A stretch of DNA of 64,000 bases. It comes from Micractinium sp. NFX-FRZ. Its lineage: Eukaryota > Chlorophyta > Trebouxiophyceae > Chlorellales > Chlorellaceae. Both the position numbers and the translations under genes were made by a program. Positions within the stretch are counted from its first letter, which is position 1, and the number at the start of each line of letters is the position of its first letter. The stretch covers positions 1 through 64,000 of the forward strand of contig JAPTJF010000036.1 in the NCBI GenBank assembly GCA_029339195.1. The letters are read 5' to 3'. Positions 34,091-46,400 of this stretch are shown here, one piece after another. Under the pieces are notes generated by a model. That model saw only the letters and a list, made by a program, of their open reading frames with translations, ran no database searches and was not told the origin of the DNA.

Positions 34091-37000
34091 TCAGACCGCC
34101 GGCGGCGGCTGCTGTGCGGGCGCCTCGGCGGTGTGCCCCGCGTGCCGTGCCTTGGCGTTGCGTGCAGCCATGAACGCTGCTGCCTCCTCTTGGTTCATGC
34201 CGCCGCCTGCAGGGCGAGAAATGGAAGGGGGCGCACAGAATCGAGGGCTGGAAGGACATGACCTGAGGGTTTGGTAAATGGGTGAACTTTGCAGCAAGGA
34301 GAGGGCGGCCACATGAGAGGCAGCCAGCACAGCTTTGAGAGGTAGCCATGGCGGCAAAAGCTCAAGCCATGGGTCAGCTGCAAGGGGAGATACATGAGAG
34401 GGAGGGCACGCACAGAGCACTGCCAGGGCGCGCAGTGGCAGCACACACCCCAGAACTACACTGCACAGCTGCCTGCCAGGCATGCACGGGGGGGCGGCCC
34501 GGCCACGCCCAGCCACGCTGTAACCGACGCGCACCCCGCACCTGCAGCGTTGGCGTCGTCCTGCGCCGCCGCCGGCGGCGGGTTGCCGCACAGGCAGCGC
34601 AGCGGGCAGCAGATGATCTGGAGCACGAGCGCCAGCACCAGCACAACCAGCACCAGCACCTGTGGGGTGGGTTGGCTTATGGAAGGGGCGCAGTTGGGGC
34701 GTCTGCATATGCATTTAGGGCACCGGTTCCCAGCAAGGGGCCTGGCTGAGGCAGCCACTGGTTCCCAGCACGGGTGCTGGCTGAGCTCAGTACTGGCACA
34801 ACCTGCCGGCTGGGCAGGCACGCGCATGCAGAGGGGTTGCGGTGTGTCCTCAAAACCCGAACAGCAAAGTGAGGCGCAGAGCATGTTGCGTGCATATTCA
34901 TAGCCCTGGCCGTGGTACGCACCAGGGTGAGGGGCAGCAGGATGAGGGCGAGGATGAAGCCCGCCCCGGGGATGCGCAGCACCGTCTCCAGCCACTTGGG
35001 CACCTTGACCTGGGCAGCCATCTGCGGGTGGGCAGGGGCACACGGAAAGGGCGCAGGGCAACGAAGCAGCAGGGTAAGGGGATGCTGTGCGCGGTGCTGT
35101 GCATGGGACGAACGCCGGGCTGCGCTGGTGCCCCCTGCCCTCCCCGCCGCCCCCATTTCACCCCGCCACCACACCCACGTTTGATGCCTCCCACTCTGCG
35201 TAGGACATGCCCTCGGGAGCGTCCACGTTGATGTCGTCCACTGAGCACAGCAAGCGAGTGGGGGGCGGGGAAGAGCGGAGGGAGTGAGCACATGGGGCGG
35301 TGAGGGAGGCACCCAGGGAGGACGCCAGTTGAACGCGCTTGCAAGGGAGGCATATGCCGTGTGCCGCCTGGAGAGGGCTGACCACGTGGTTCTGGACTGG
35401 AAAATGCAGATGGACGAGCGAAGCAGGCGCGGTTGGCGGCAGCAGTTGCGTCCCCCCACGGTGACTGTCCCCGCCAAACAGCCCGCCCGCCATCACTCAC
35501 CGTACATGTCGTAGCTGCCGAGACGGGTAGGTGCAGGAGGACAGGGGCAGGGTGGGGTCGTGTGATTGAGGTGGGGAGGTGGCAGGACACCGCGGCTGCC
35601 GCACAGCACGGCTTGACACGACCACCCTGCACCGTGGTGTGAAATCGCTGCGGCAGGGCAGGCAGCCTGCAGCGCCCCTTGCCAGCGCAGCGTGCCCACA
35701 CCTGGCTGCGCCACCTTGCTGCCAACACTCCCCCGCAACCCGGTTCAGCCTGACTGCCAGCCCTCCTTGACTGCCAACAAGCCCTCTGCTGGCACACACA
35801 CGTGGCCCCCGCTCACGCCGTCTTCTTCACCGCGTTGTTCAGTGTGTCCCACGCCTGGTTGGCCACCGCGGTCGCCTCCTTGGCCTGCGCGTGGCTGCAC
35901 TTGTCGGGGTGGATGAGGCGGCAGAGCTGCAGGCAGGGGTCGTGTCAAGACCCAGGGAGGCGACAGGAGGTGTTAGAGTTTCGGGGGAACCGACAGGCAG
36001 GTCAGCGGCTGCACTGGTCGGGGTGGATGAGGCGGAAGAGCTGCAGGCAGGGGGGGCGAGGTAAAGGGCCGGTGCAAGGGAAGATGAGGGGAGGTGCAGG
36101 GGATGCGGGGGGGCGCTGACAGGCAGGTGAGCGGCTGCACTTGTCATGGGGGGTGAGGCGGCAGGAGCTGCACACACACGTGATGGCAGGAGCAAAGTGG
36201 AAAGGAGGAGTCAACGCGGGGTGAGCAAACAGCATGTATTGGCATGCATACAGCTGACCCCAGGGGAGTGGGGTGGGGGGCACGCCAGAGACCAGGCCAC
36301 CCTCCCACCGCCCCACCCACCCCACACCTTGCCCTCCCCACACCACACCCTTACCACGCCCCACGACGTTTCCACCTCCCCCCACCCTCACCCTCACCCC
36401 TCACCCCGGCCGCACCTTCCCCCCAAGCATGCCCTCCCCCCACCCCCCGCCCCCACCTTGTAATAGTTTGCCTTCATCTCCGCCGAGGGGGTGTCCTTCT
36501 TCACCTGCGGCGGGGCGACGCAGGGCGGCAGGTGCCGTGTTGACGCGGGTTGCGAGGCTTGCATGCACATAAGGCACGTGACAACGTGAAATGATGTGGG
36601 GCCGGCTGGAGCTGCCGAGCCCCTCCCTTGCGTGTCTCTCCCAGAGACCAACACAAAACGGCATGCTTGCCTTGAGGACCACGTAATAGTTCTTCTGGAA
36701 GCGCAGGATGCGCTCCACCTCCTCATCTGCCGTCCTGCACACAACCCAGGAGAGATCCAGCAATTCAGCAAACAACACGGTGGCTGGTAAGCTAACACCA
36801 TAGTGGCTGGGCCGCAACGTAAATGTCCGCTGTGCGAGGCATGCAACTCCTGCTGGTTATGACCTGCAGCTAGCCATGTCAGCAGGCTAATTCAGGAAGG
36901 CCTGGTTAAGGCAGCCGTGGCGAGCTCCTGTGGCTGCACCATGGTCCTGCGCATTCTGAGCGGCGCATGCACGGCACAGTATCTTGCGGCAGCAGCAAAC

Positions 37001-37162
37001 GCCATGCCGCAGGAGGGCGCTTGCGGCATGCCACGTCCCTGTATCGCCTCGCCTAGTCCCAGCGTACCCAAAATGCGCCTGTTTGCCGGTCATAGAGACA
37101 CCCCGGCCCAGGACGGGCTTCCCCGCCTCAACGTCGGGCTGCGCCATGTCGGGCTGCGCCAT
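34091..37162 (-). CDS. J-domain (DnaJ-type) co-chaperone with C-terminal membrane segments
   Basis: Nine exons (37068-37162, 36671-36734, 36457-36504, 35817-35926, 35501-35514, 35179-35240, 34923-35021, 34542-34659, 34091-34206) give 241 aa in frame. The J-domain spans about residues 32-108: ILRFQKNYYVVLKV (helix I), MKANYYKLCRLIHPDKC (helix II with the HPD triad at about 75-77), then AVANQAWDTLNNAVKKTAYD (helices III/IV). HPD is the motif that stimulates Hsp70 ATPase. Two adjacent hydrophobic stretches (about 149-183) predict a hairpin or one long membrane anchor, followed by a CC-x-C cluster and a polar Gln/Pro tail. It probably recruits Hsp70 to a membrane, perhaps the ER. Exon 5 is a 14-nt microexon, and the second intron has a GC donor. 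Confidence 0.85.
35886..36172. repeat. Three tandem units of about 115 bp carrying the HPD exon edge
   Basis: Units start near 35886, 36004 and 36120. All three keep, in minus reading, a CTGCAG-type acceptor and the codons for L-x-R-L-x-H-P-D-x-C-S. The unit at 35886 contains the exon actually used. The middle unit reads HPDQCSR then stop, and the far unit is frameshifted. Confidence 0.85.
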
Positions 37163-37443
37163 GGCTGCTGCGGTCTATCAGGTGTCTAGCTGTGGAGATG
37201 GCGGAACACGCGAGCACGCAGGAGAAGGAGTGTGCACAGGCCTGTAACAGTGGCCGCGTGCTGGGCTCCTCAAGTTTGCTATATTTTGAATGACCAATGG
37301 GCAGTAAGACGCAGCGCCTGAGCGATGCAGCGCAGCCCCCCCTGCACAGTTTGAGCGGAATGGGAGTGCTGCGGTGCATGCTGTGGACAGTGCTCGAGCT
37401 CATTGGGCTGGTCCTTCGATGCGTGGCATTGATCAAACAAGCA
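37163..37443. promoter_or_regulatory. Bidirectional promoter spacer, J-protein / SRFR1-like
   Basis: At most 281 bp separate the divergent start codons. An in-frame ATG at 37297 would shorten this to 134 bp. No TATA box is evident. Confidence 0.5.
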
Positions 37444-40400
37444 ATGTCGGCGCCCGACAATACGGCGGGCCTGCTGGCCAGCCGAAACTACTCGGCGCTC
37501 ATAAAGCAGCTTGACTCGGCGCTTGGGGAGGCGCCCGATGGTGGCAAGCAGCAGCTGCTGCTGAACCGGGGCTTCTGCCTGCTGCAACTGGGTCTCTATC
37601 GCAAGGCCCTCAAGGTTGGCACATGGCCCTGGAATGTGGCAGTGATCGGGGCGTAGCCCGCCTCATGGATTAACTGTTGATCGGTTGGGGCGACGGCAGC
37701 GTGGTCCCCTGATCACTCTGCCGCCGCCGCTGCCTGCCGCCGCCGCCGCCTCGCTGCCTCGCTGCCTGCTCTGGAAGGCACCCCTACTGATATCGAGTTG
37801 CAACTGCATGCTTTCATCTGGTGCCTCTTGCCTTCACCACAGGATTATGATGCTGTGCTGGATGGCGAGCCCACTCATGCGGCCGCCCTGCTGCACAAGG
37901 CCAAGGTGCTTGTGGCGCTCAAGCAGCGGCAGGTGAGGCGGCGCCCGACGGGAAGGAGAGATCAAGGGCCGATTCAATTCAGCGTCTGGCTGCAGGTATT
38001 GCATATACACTTTGTATTCAGTCGTGTCAAGCCCACGTTCCTACTGCCAGGGACAGGCGCCTCACTGCATGTGCCCAACAGGTGCCCACCCACCGGCCAT
38101 GGGCATCCTCTCCTCACTCCCCTGTTCGCTCCTTTCAATCGCCCACCCGCTGGGGCCGCCTGGCACTTCCCTGTCTCTGCCAACCCTGCAGGATGCGGCT
38201 GCCTGCCTGGAGCAGCTGAGCAAGGGGGCAGCTCTGGCTGGCGACCTGGCAGTGCTACTAGAAGGGCAGCTGCTGGCGGCGGCACTGTCAGCTGGGGAGG
38301 TCAAGGATGGCGCAAAGCTGCCGCTGCTGCCGTCCCTGGCGCCCCCTGCGGCGACCGCAGCACCCGCGGCAGTGGCAGCGCCGGCGTCGGCACAGCCAGC
38401 GGCCGCTCGGTCGGGTTTTGCGTCCGGCTTCCTCTCTGCGCCCGCTGCACAGGCCAAGCCGGCGTCCACCTCAGCCAGTGAAGCAGATGAGGCAGCAGCA
38501 GGAGTAGCAGCAGCAGCAGCAGTGCCAGCAGCAGCAGCAGTGCCTGCAGCAGCGGGAGCGACACCCGCTGCCCCAGCAGCAGCAGCACCCAGCGCCCCCG
38601 CTGCCAGGCCCAGCAGCGGCAGGAGCAGCAGCAGCAGCAGCAGCAGCAGCACGACCATGCAGGGCAGGGGCCCGTCACCGAGGGCACGGGCCGCCGCCGC
38701 CAGAGCAGCCGCAGCCTCGCAGCCGGGTGGGGCGGCCGGCACAAGACCGGCCGCAGCCATGGATCCGGGCCCTCCCGTGGACCCCTTGCACCAGCTTGTG
38801 GCACGCACCGATGCCAACCAGGGTGGGTGGGAATGGCTCTGTGCCGCGGCCTGTTGGCTTGCCGGGCTGCTTGGGTGGCCGAGTGGCAGCGGGCCTGGGC
38901 TGATGTGCAGCAGGCACGTTCCCAGGCATGCGCCACTCCTGCTTGTTCTGCCTGTTCTGGAGCCTGTACCTGCACAAATGCAGCTTGCCCGGCGGCTTTC
39001 AAATGATGCGCCCTGCCGACCTCCTCTCCCCGCCCGCCCTGCATCGCCTGCTGCTGCCCGCCACGGTGTGCAGGCGTGGGGCTGGCGGTACAGATGGTGA
39101 ACAGCGGCAGCTGCCGTGAAGCTGTGGACCTGCTGGACCTGCTGCTGAGCCACCATCCGGGCAACGTGGGCGCATTTGCGGCGCGGGGCACGGCCAAAGC
39201 GCTGATGGGACGCCTGCAGGGTGAGCGTAGGCATGCAGCTGGTTGGACAGGACGGCAGGGCAGTCCGGTGCGCCAGCTGTGCGTCTCTGCTGCTCTCACA
39301 CTGAAAGATGTTGTGCCATTCACATTCACGTGTTGTGGGTGGCGTCAAGTTGCAATTTGAGAGGCCGCGAGGCGCCAACTCCTCTGTCTGTGTGTGGCCC
39401 CCTGCCCCCACCCTCAGCTGGCCCCTGCCCCTGTCCCCTTCCACCTCCTCCCAACACGCACACCTGCCCATACATATCCACAGCAGAGCAAAGTATGCCA
39501 CCCCTCCCCCCCTGCAGAGGCTGTGGACGACTTCAGCGCAGCCATAGAGGTGGAGCCGCGCTTTTACGACTTTTACAAACGCCGGGGGCAGGCGCTGGCA
39601 GGTGGGCCTCATGTCCATGCGTGCAGGGGGATTTGAAGAGATGTTTGAGGGATAGATGTGCCGCCCAGCTTGGGTGGCACCCTTGTGGGGCACCGACGGA
39701 GCAGTCCCTGCAACCTTGCTCAGCAGCTGGTGGCAAGCAGTGCGGCTCTTGCCGACCACGAATGAATTCTTGCAGGGCTCGTCACCCACGATTCCCTGTC
39801 TCCACTGCCGTCAACAGCTGCTCTCCTCGTTTTGTGTGCAGCCCTGGGGGATGATGAGGGGTCGGCGCGAGACATGCGCCACGCCATCGAACTCTCGCCC
39901 GACACGGCGGCCAAGGTGCGCTGCAGTGTCGGGATATGCGGCCGTGGGCGGGCTGCGGGTAGCTCCTGCACGCGGCAGTGTAACAACAAAGGGAAAGTAG
40001 GGGACAGTATGTATAAGTTCAGGGCTTTGACCGATGTGTTTAGTGTTTCTGTTCACGATCAACTGTGCAGGCTGAGAATCGGGAGGAGCTGGGGCGGCTG
40101 TACCAGAAGGCAAAGGACTACCGGCGCGCTCAGGCTGAGTTCCAGGTGCCCGCTCGCCTCCCCCTGCTGCCCAGCCAGCCTGCCTGGGTCCAATTTCACA
40201 ATCTACGGCAGCGGGAGGCGTGCTTGCTGCCCTGCTGATTTCGTCACACCTGGGGGTAGGCAGTGCACACCACAGGCTGGGCAGATGCGGAAGCCTGACT
40301 GCTGCATTCCCTAGCACTCCGCTTGGGCTGCAGGAGGCTCTGTCGCTGGTGGGCCCCGCTGGCGCCACCTCAGAGCTGCTGAGCGCGCTAGGGCTGTGCC

Positions 40401-43400
40401 AGGTGTCGCAGGGGGACCTGACGGTGAGCCTGGTGTGCCCGGGGCTGGGTAACTGGCAGGGGATTAGGACTGGGACGTCCTGGGGAGGGAGTACTTGTGC
40501 ACAGCACTCACTGCACAGCACTCTCGTGGTACCACCGTGCATCGCACCATCACCATTTGAGGCGCTCCCCACAGTGCATCTTTTCTGGCCAGTGCCACTG
40601 GCCGCCAGGTCAGTCCTTGCAATTTCCTGATGAATGGTCGGATGCCCTGCAGGAGGGCACCTGCATGATCGTAGGATCATGCACACAATCCCTCCCCAAG
40701 GAACAAGGCTCTGTGTCTCTTGCGCATCCTTCTGTCCACCCAACCAAACACACTGCCACTGACGTGCCCTGCAGGAGGGCATTGCCAGCTATGAGCGCGC
40801 GCTGCAGCTGTCCCCCGACAGCAAGGACTTGTGGCTCAACCTGGGCATGGCGCTGAAGGAGCAGTGCGTGGTGCAGCGGGCCGAGGAGGTGGGCGGGCAC
40901 TTGTTTGGCCTGGTGGGGTGCAGGGTGGCGAGTGGGTGCAGGGAAAGCATGGGAGGGGGCGGAGGAGGCGGGCATGTGGGTGTGCTTGCTGGCTGGTGGG
41001 GTGTTTATCAGATGCCGGGTGGGTGCCCAATGAGCAGCAGAGCATGGGGGCGGAGGGGTGACGTTGCAGTTGCATGGATTTCGGTGCGCCCTGCCCGGAC
41101 CTGCAGCGTGATGGGAGGCCGCCCTGTGATACGCCTCTCCCTGCTCATCTTGCCTCACCTGACCACCGCCACATCAGCTTGACTCCCTCACTTCCAGCCA
41201 TCCTCTCCCTTTTTCTCCCCTCCCCCCTCCCCCCTCCCGCCTCCCCCATGCAGGCGCTGCGCAAGGCCGCCAAGCTGGCGGGCGGCACCTGCGCCACCGC
41301 CGTGCACGCCTACCGCCTGCTGGCACAGATGAAGCAGGGACTGGGGGACCACCTTGGGGCGGTGCGGGAGCTGAACCGGGGCATCACGGCAACCGACAAG
41401 GAGGCACAGCGCATCGAGCTGCGCTTCCTGCGGGGTGAGCAAGGAAGTGCGGTGGGTAGGGCGGGGAGGTGCAAAAGTTGGGGCCCTGCGGATATTGGGG
41501 GTCTCCCACGCCAAGGAGACTGCTGTGCCCCTTGGGGCAGGGCGGATCAAGCGATGGAGCCTGTGCACCTCCCCCTGTGATCACACCTCCTCGACACCAT
41601 CCTCCGACCACCCCCTCTGCGCCCCCGCGTGCGACCCCGGCAGGCGCCTGCCATCACGCCATAGGGCAGCACAAGCAGGCGGTGGATGACTACCAGCAGA
41701 CGCTGGAGGCGCAGGGGGCGCTGCTGCCGGGCAGCTCCTCGGACCTCGTGTCGGTGAGCAAGCGGGGCGCCTCTGCGGCACGCGTAGGGCTTCTGTAGGG
41801 AGTGTAGAGGCTTGACGCTACAGCCACTCCAACCTGGCGGCAGTGCGTGCGCGCGTGTGCCTGATCTTGTGCCGTCAGCAGATGGCGCTGCGCGTGCCGG
41901 GCAGCGCCGCAGACCTCTTCTCGGGCGCCTCCATGGAAGGCATGGTGTAGGGCGCGCATAGCCGTACAACTGCCTCTACTCCCTGATCTGCCTGCAGTGT
42001 GTATGTTCGCCTGCCCTTATACCGACAGTAGATGGGTGCTGCGCATGCAGGCGAACCTGGGTGCCTGCTTGTCACCATGTGCCTCTTCATCTCCCCCCGC
42101 CCCCACCTCTCCACCGCACTGCTGCTGTCAGGGTCTGTTCATCTCCCCCCACCCCACCGCTCCACCGCACACCCTTGCAGTTTGTGTGCCTGGCCTTCTA
42201 TCAGAAGGAGATGGCGCTGTACGCACGTGCCAACCTGGACAGGCACGTCCTCTCCTTCTGCCCGGACGCCGACCTGCACCCAGAGTTCAAGGTAGGGCAA
42301 GTGGGAGGGAGGGAGGGGTAGGGCCGAATTGACCCCTGCACCTTTTGGCTGGAGGGGTTGAGGTGGTAGAACAGGTGGTAGAACAGGTGGCAGAAAGGGG
42401 CCAGCTGCCTACAACCGAACTGGAGCTCTGCGAGCGGTGGGCGCATCTCCGTGCACTGCAGTGTTCACAGTGAATGTGTGCCGGACCCCCTGCGCTCCTT
42501 GCCCTGCCCCCCCACAGGAGCTGTGGTGCAAGAAGGGGCCGCCCTCCGCCGACTTTGTGTCGATGTACCGCACCATCATGCAGGTACTGCAGTCGGTGGT
42601 GCATGGTACTGCATGCTCGTGTGTCGTAGCTGGCGGCCGTGCTGCCCTCCGTGCTCGATTGTGCCGGCATCTGGGTGTGCCGTCCGGCGTGCCCCTCCGT
42701 CGCTGCACATTTGGCAGCTGCACCTGGCAGCTTCATCGCAGCCTGGGTGCCTAATGCCCTCTGGCCTGCTGCCATCTCCCTGCCCCCCGCAGCCGCAGCA
42801 CCCCAACTGGACCGCCGTGCGCCCCTCCCCGCCAGACAAGCAGAGACTAGTGCCGCTCCTGGAGGCGGCAGATGCGGTGGGGCGGCTGGTGCAGTACAGC
42901 CACCAGGTGGGTGCAGTACGGGGCCCAGGCTGGGTTAGTGCAGTCGAAAGGTGTGGGGAACAGAGCAGTTGTGTGATGAAGTGGCGGCAGCTGCAGGGGC
43001 AGGTCCAGACGCATGTGCGGGCCCACGCTGGCTGGCTGGGAGCATAGAGTGCTGGTGCATACGACGCTGCCACTGTTGTGAGGGGCAGCTGTCCGTGCTG
43101 CCTGCGCAGGTACCCTCTCCTGTCTGCCACCCGGGACTGTTCATCTCTACGCCTGCCCGTGACTGTTCATCGGGCCACCCGCCCCCCCTCCCTGCAGGGC
43201 TTTCTCCCAAACAAGCGGCAGCAGCGCATGGCGGGCCTGGCAGCTATCGAGTTTGCGCAGGCACTGCAGCAGATGGTGAGGGGTAGCTAGCTGTGTTGGA
43301 GGCTTTGCTGCGAAACTCGGCAGCTGGCGAACTGCCTGGGTGCGCTGTCTGCCAGACCGACGCGCCCCACCTGCTCCACCCGCCCCGCCCACCCTGCCGG

Positions 43401-46400
43401 CCATGCAATGCGCCGACAGCGCCTGCCCGACCTGCCCTTCCCCTCATCTTTTGAACCATGCACCCTCTGCCCTGCACCGGCCTGCGTGCCCGACCACGCA
43501 GGTGGCCGACCGGCGGTCGGGGCGCCCCACTCTGGTGCCCGACGCCGGCGCCTCGGTTTCTGCCCGTCCCGGCGGCCCGCCGGCGCGCCGCTCCGGCAGC
43601 GCGCAGCAAGACAGCAGCGGGAAGCACGCCGTTGGGTGGCGGGATGCCATGGACATCATTGTGCGCTGGCGCCAGCTGGCAGAGCCAAACGACCAGGTGG
43701 GCGACGCACATTGTGCCAGCTCAGCTGTGGGTTAATCGAGGGATGCCATTGCTTCCATTTTGTGCTACGCCAGCTGCCTTAGCCGCATGACGTGGGTGGA
43801 TTGCTTGCTCCAGCACCCCACGTGTTGATGTTCCACCAACCACCTCCTCCCCGCTGTGCCCGCTCCTCTCCCCGCCCTGCCAGGTCATCTGGGTTGACCT
43901 GCTGACGGAGCGAGAGTTCAATGCGGGCTTTGGCTCCCACACCCCCATGTTCACCGGACAGGTGCGAGTCGTGGGGGGTTGCCCTGCGGCACTGGCTGGT
44001 GCTGGCTTCTACTTGTGTCGAGTGCACCTAATCGGCCTGCGGTCCAGCGCGGTGCTTGCTGCAACTGCGCATTGCCCCTCTCTGGCTTGATCACATCCAC
44101 ACAGGCTGGAGTACTGCTGCTGCTGCAATGCTGGCACCACAGGCCAGCTGGCTGTGCTTCCTACATGGTGCTGCTGGCGGCCGCTTGCAATCACATTTCT
44201 CTATACTGTCTGCCTGCTCGTGCAGACCAAGTGTGTGCGCTACTACATGGTGTTTGGGCGGGCGCTGGCGCTGATGAAGCGGGTGCTGGCGGTGGAGGGG
44301 GCGGCGCAGGACGCCAACAACGCGCCGGGTGAGGGGCGGTGGGTAGGTGGGTGGTATGCAGGCGGATAGGCAAGGCGGAAATCGGGCCACGCTTGGACTG
44401 GGCTGGGGGGTTGGTAGAGGATCAGCAGGCAAGGAGGTGGGCAGGCACACACAGGACGGTAGCAAAGCGCGGATACCATGTAGGCCCACACCTCGGCGTG
44501 GGCTGCTCTGGGTATGTCTGCGCCTCACCCTAAGGCATGCATAGCCTTTGGAAGAGGAAGAGACACTCTGCCTGCCTCCCCCCTGCAGTGCCACTGGACA
44601 GCCAGGCATGCAGCTTGGAAACAGCACTGTGCCCCCCACCCTCCCCCTGCAGTGCCCCTGGACAGTGAGGCGCGCAAGGCGGCGGTGGACGCGGCAGCGA
44701 CCGCTGGCGACATGTGGCGCGCGCTGGGCACCGACAGCTGGGTGGTGGTGCCCATCCAGAGCACCACACGGCCGGGGCACATGCTGGAGGGCACCCGCCT
44801 GACGGTAGTGAATCTCAGCAAGCAGCCTGTGGGGGCGACGGCAGGCGACGGCGAGGCGGAGTGAGTGGGTGTGAGGGCGGCGGGGGGTGGGTCGGCAAGG
44901 GCGAGAGGTTGACAGCGATGCGGAAAGCTGACCTCAGCCACAGCAACTGGCCGCACTTCCTTCCTGAATTTGTGGTGGGCGTGTCTTCTTTTGCACCACT
45001 CTTTGGCCTGGCGGTGGGTGTGTCTTGCTGACCTGGCCGCATCCTGCCCCGCTGCCCCGCGCTCCCCTGCCCTCGCAGGGCAGTGCTGCAGCTGGCCAAC
45101 GGCGTGCGGGGGGATGGCGTCTCTCAAGCGCCGCCCCAGCCCAAACCTCAGGTGGGGGGAGCATGCACGTCACAGGGGGTGGCGCTGCGTGCTGGGAACG
45201 GCGTGTGCAGGGGGCGCTTCCTTTGCCTGTGCACAGCATCGTAACGCAGCGGCTGGCAGGAGCAACCTTGCCCCGGGTTCATCCCTCCCGCATCCAACAG
45301 CTGCTCTCGACCTGCTTCGTGCTCTCCGCCCCCGCGTCGCCACTATGCCACGTCACCCATCTGCGCCTCCTGCCATTTCCCAATCCCCTCCCCTTCCCTC
45401 CCTCCTCTCCTTAGCAGCCGGGTGTGCTTGAGGTCAGCACCCGCACAATTCTCACCCCCTCGCCCCCCACCCCCCTCCCCTCCCGCCATTCACCACCTCT
45501 CATGTTTCCCTCCCCCCTCCCTCCCTCTCCCCTCTCCCCACCCCTGCAGCCCGACTCGTACGAGTTCAGCATCCGCACGCCAGTCACTCCGGCGCGCTGG
45601 GTGGACTACGACGAGGTGAGGGGTGTGTGCGGTTGCTTGGTTTGGGCTTTTTCTTACACTGTAACCTGTGTGATTTAGATGGTGTGGGGTGGACTACGAC
45701 GAGGTGAGCGGTGAGATGTTTCCAGGTTGCAGGGTTTACGGTCTTTGTATCCCAACTTTATTTGTGTGTCGGATGAGGCGGGTCGAGGGTGGGAGGACGG
45801 CGAGGTAGGGAGACGGACAGTGCTGGGTAGAACAGCTGAGGGGGCCCTGTGCCATATGCTGCCTGCTGCAGTCGCTGGGGGGATGCCTGAGCATCCCTTC
45901 CTCCCCCCGCCTGCCCTGTCTTCACCTCACTTTGTTGTCGCACAGCCAGCAATCAATACGGTGTTCGTCCCTGCTTTATCCCGCAGGAGTTGGAGGGGAT
46001 GTTTGAGCGGCTGGCAGCGGCGCTGACGGAGGGAGACGCGGCGGGGGCGGCCGAGGCGGCGCTGCGCTTCGCTTACTACTGGTGCGCAGCGTGCACAGCA
46101 GGCGTTGCACTGCATGACGCCCTGGGTGCAGTTTATGTGCACCGTGCTGCCTGCAGGCGGTGCTGCGCCTGTTGCTGGAAGCACCCAAGGGGCGGAGTTC
46201 GCCCCAGCTGGGAGTGCTCTGCCCAGAAGCAAGCAACCAGTGATCCTGCACACAATGGCATGTGATCTTGTCCCATGCCACGCGCCACCCTCGTCCTTCC
46301 TCTCTCTCCTCTGCCTCGCAGGTGCAACGTCACGCCCTTTGCCCGCAGCTGCCTTGTCCTGCACCGTGATATGATTGATTCACCTCCCGCCCCACCACTC

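Noticed and set aside
38062..39789. 575-codon minus-strand open frame
   Set aside because: It is antisense to SRFR1/TTC13-like exons 3-5 and is Ala/Arg-rich with no domain. The plus strand has in-phase exons with recognisable TPRs, so this is a GC-rich shadow frame.
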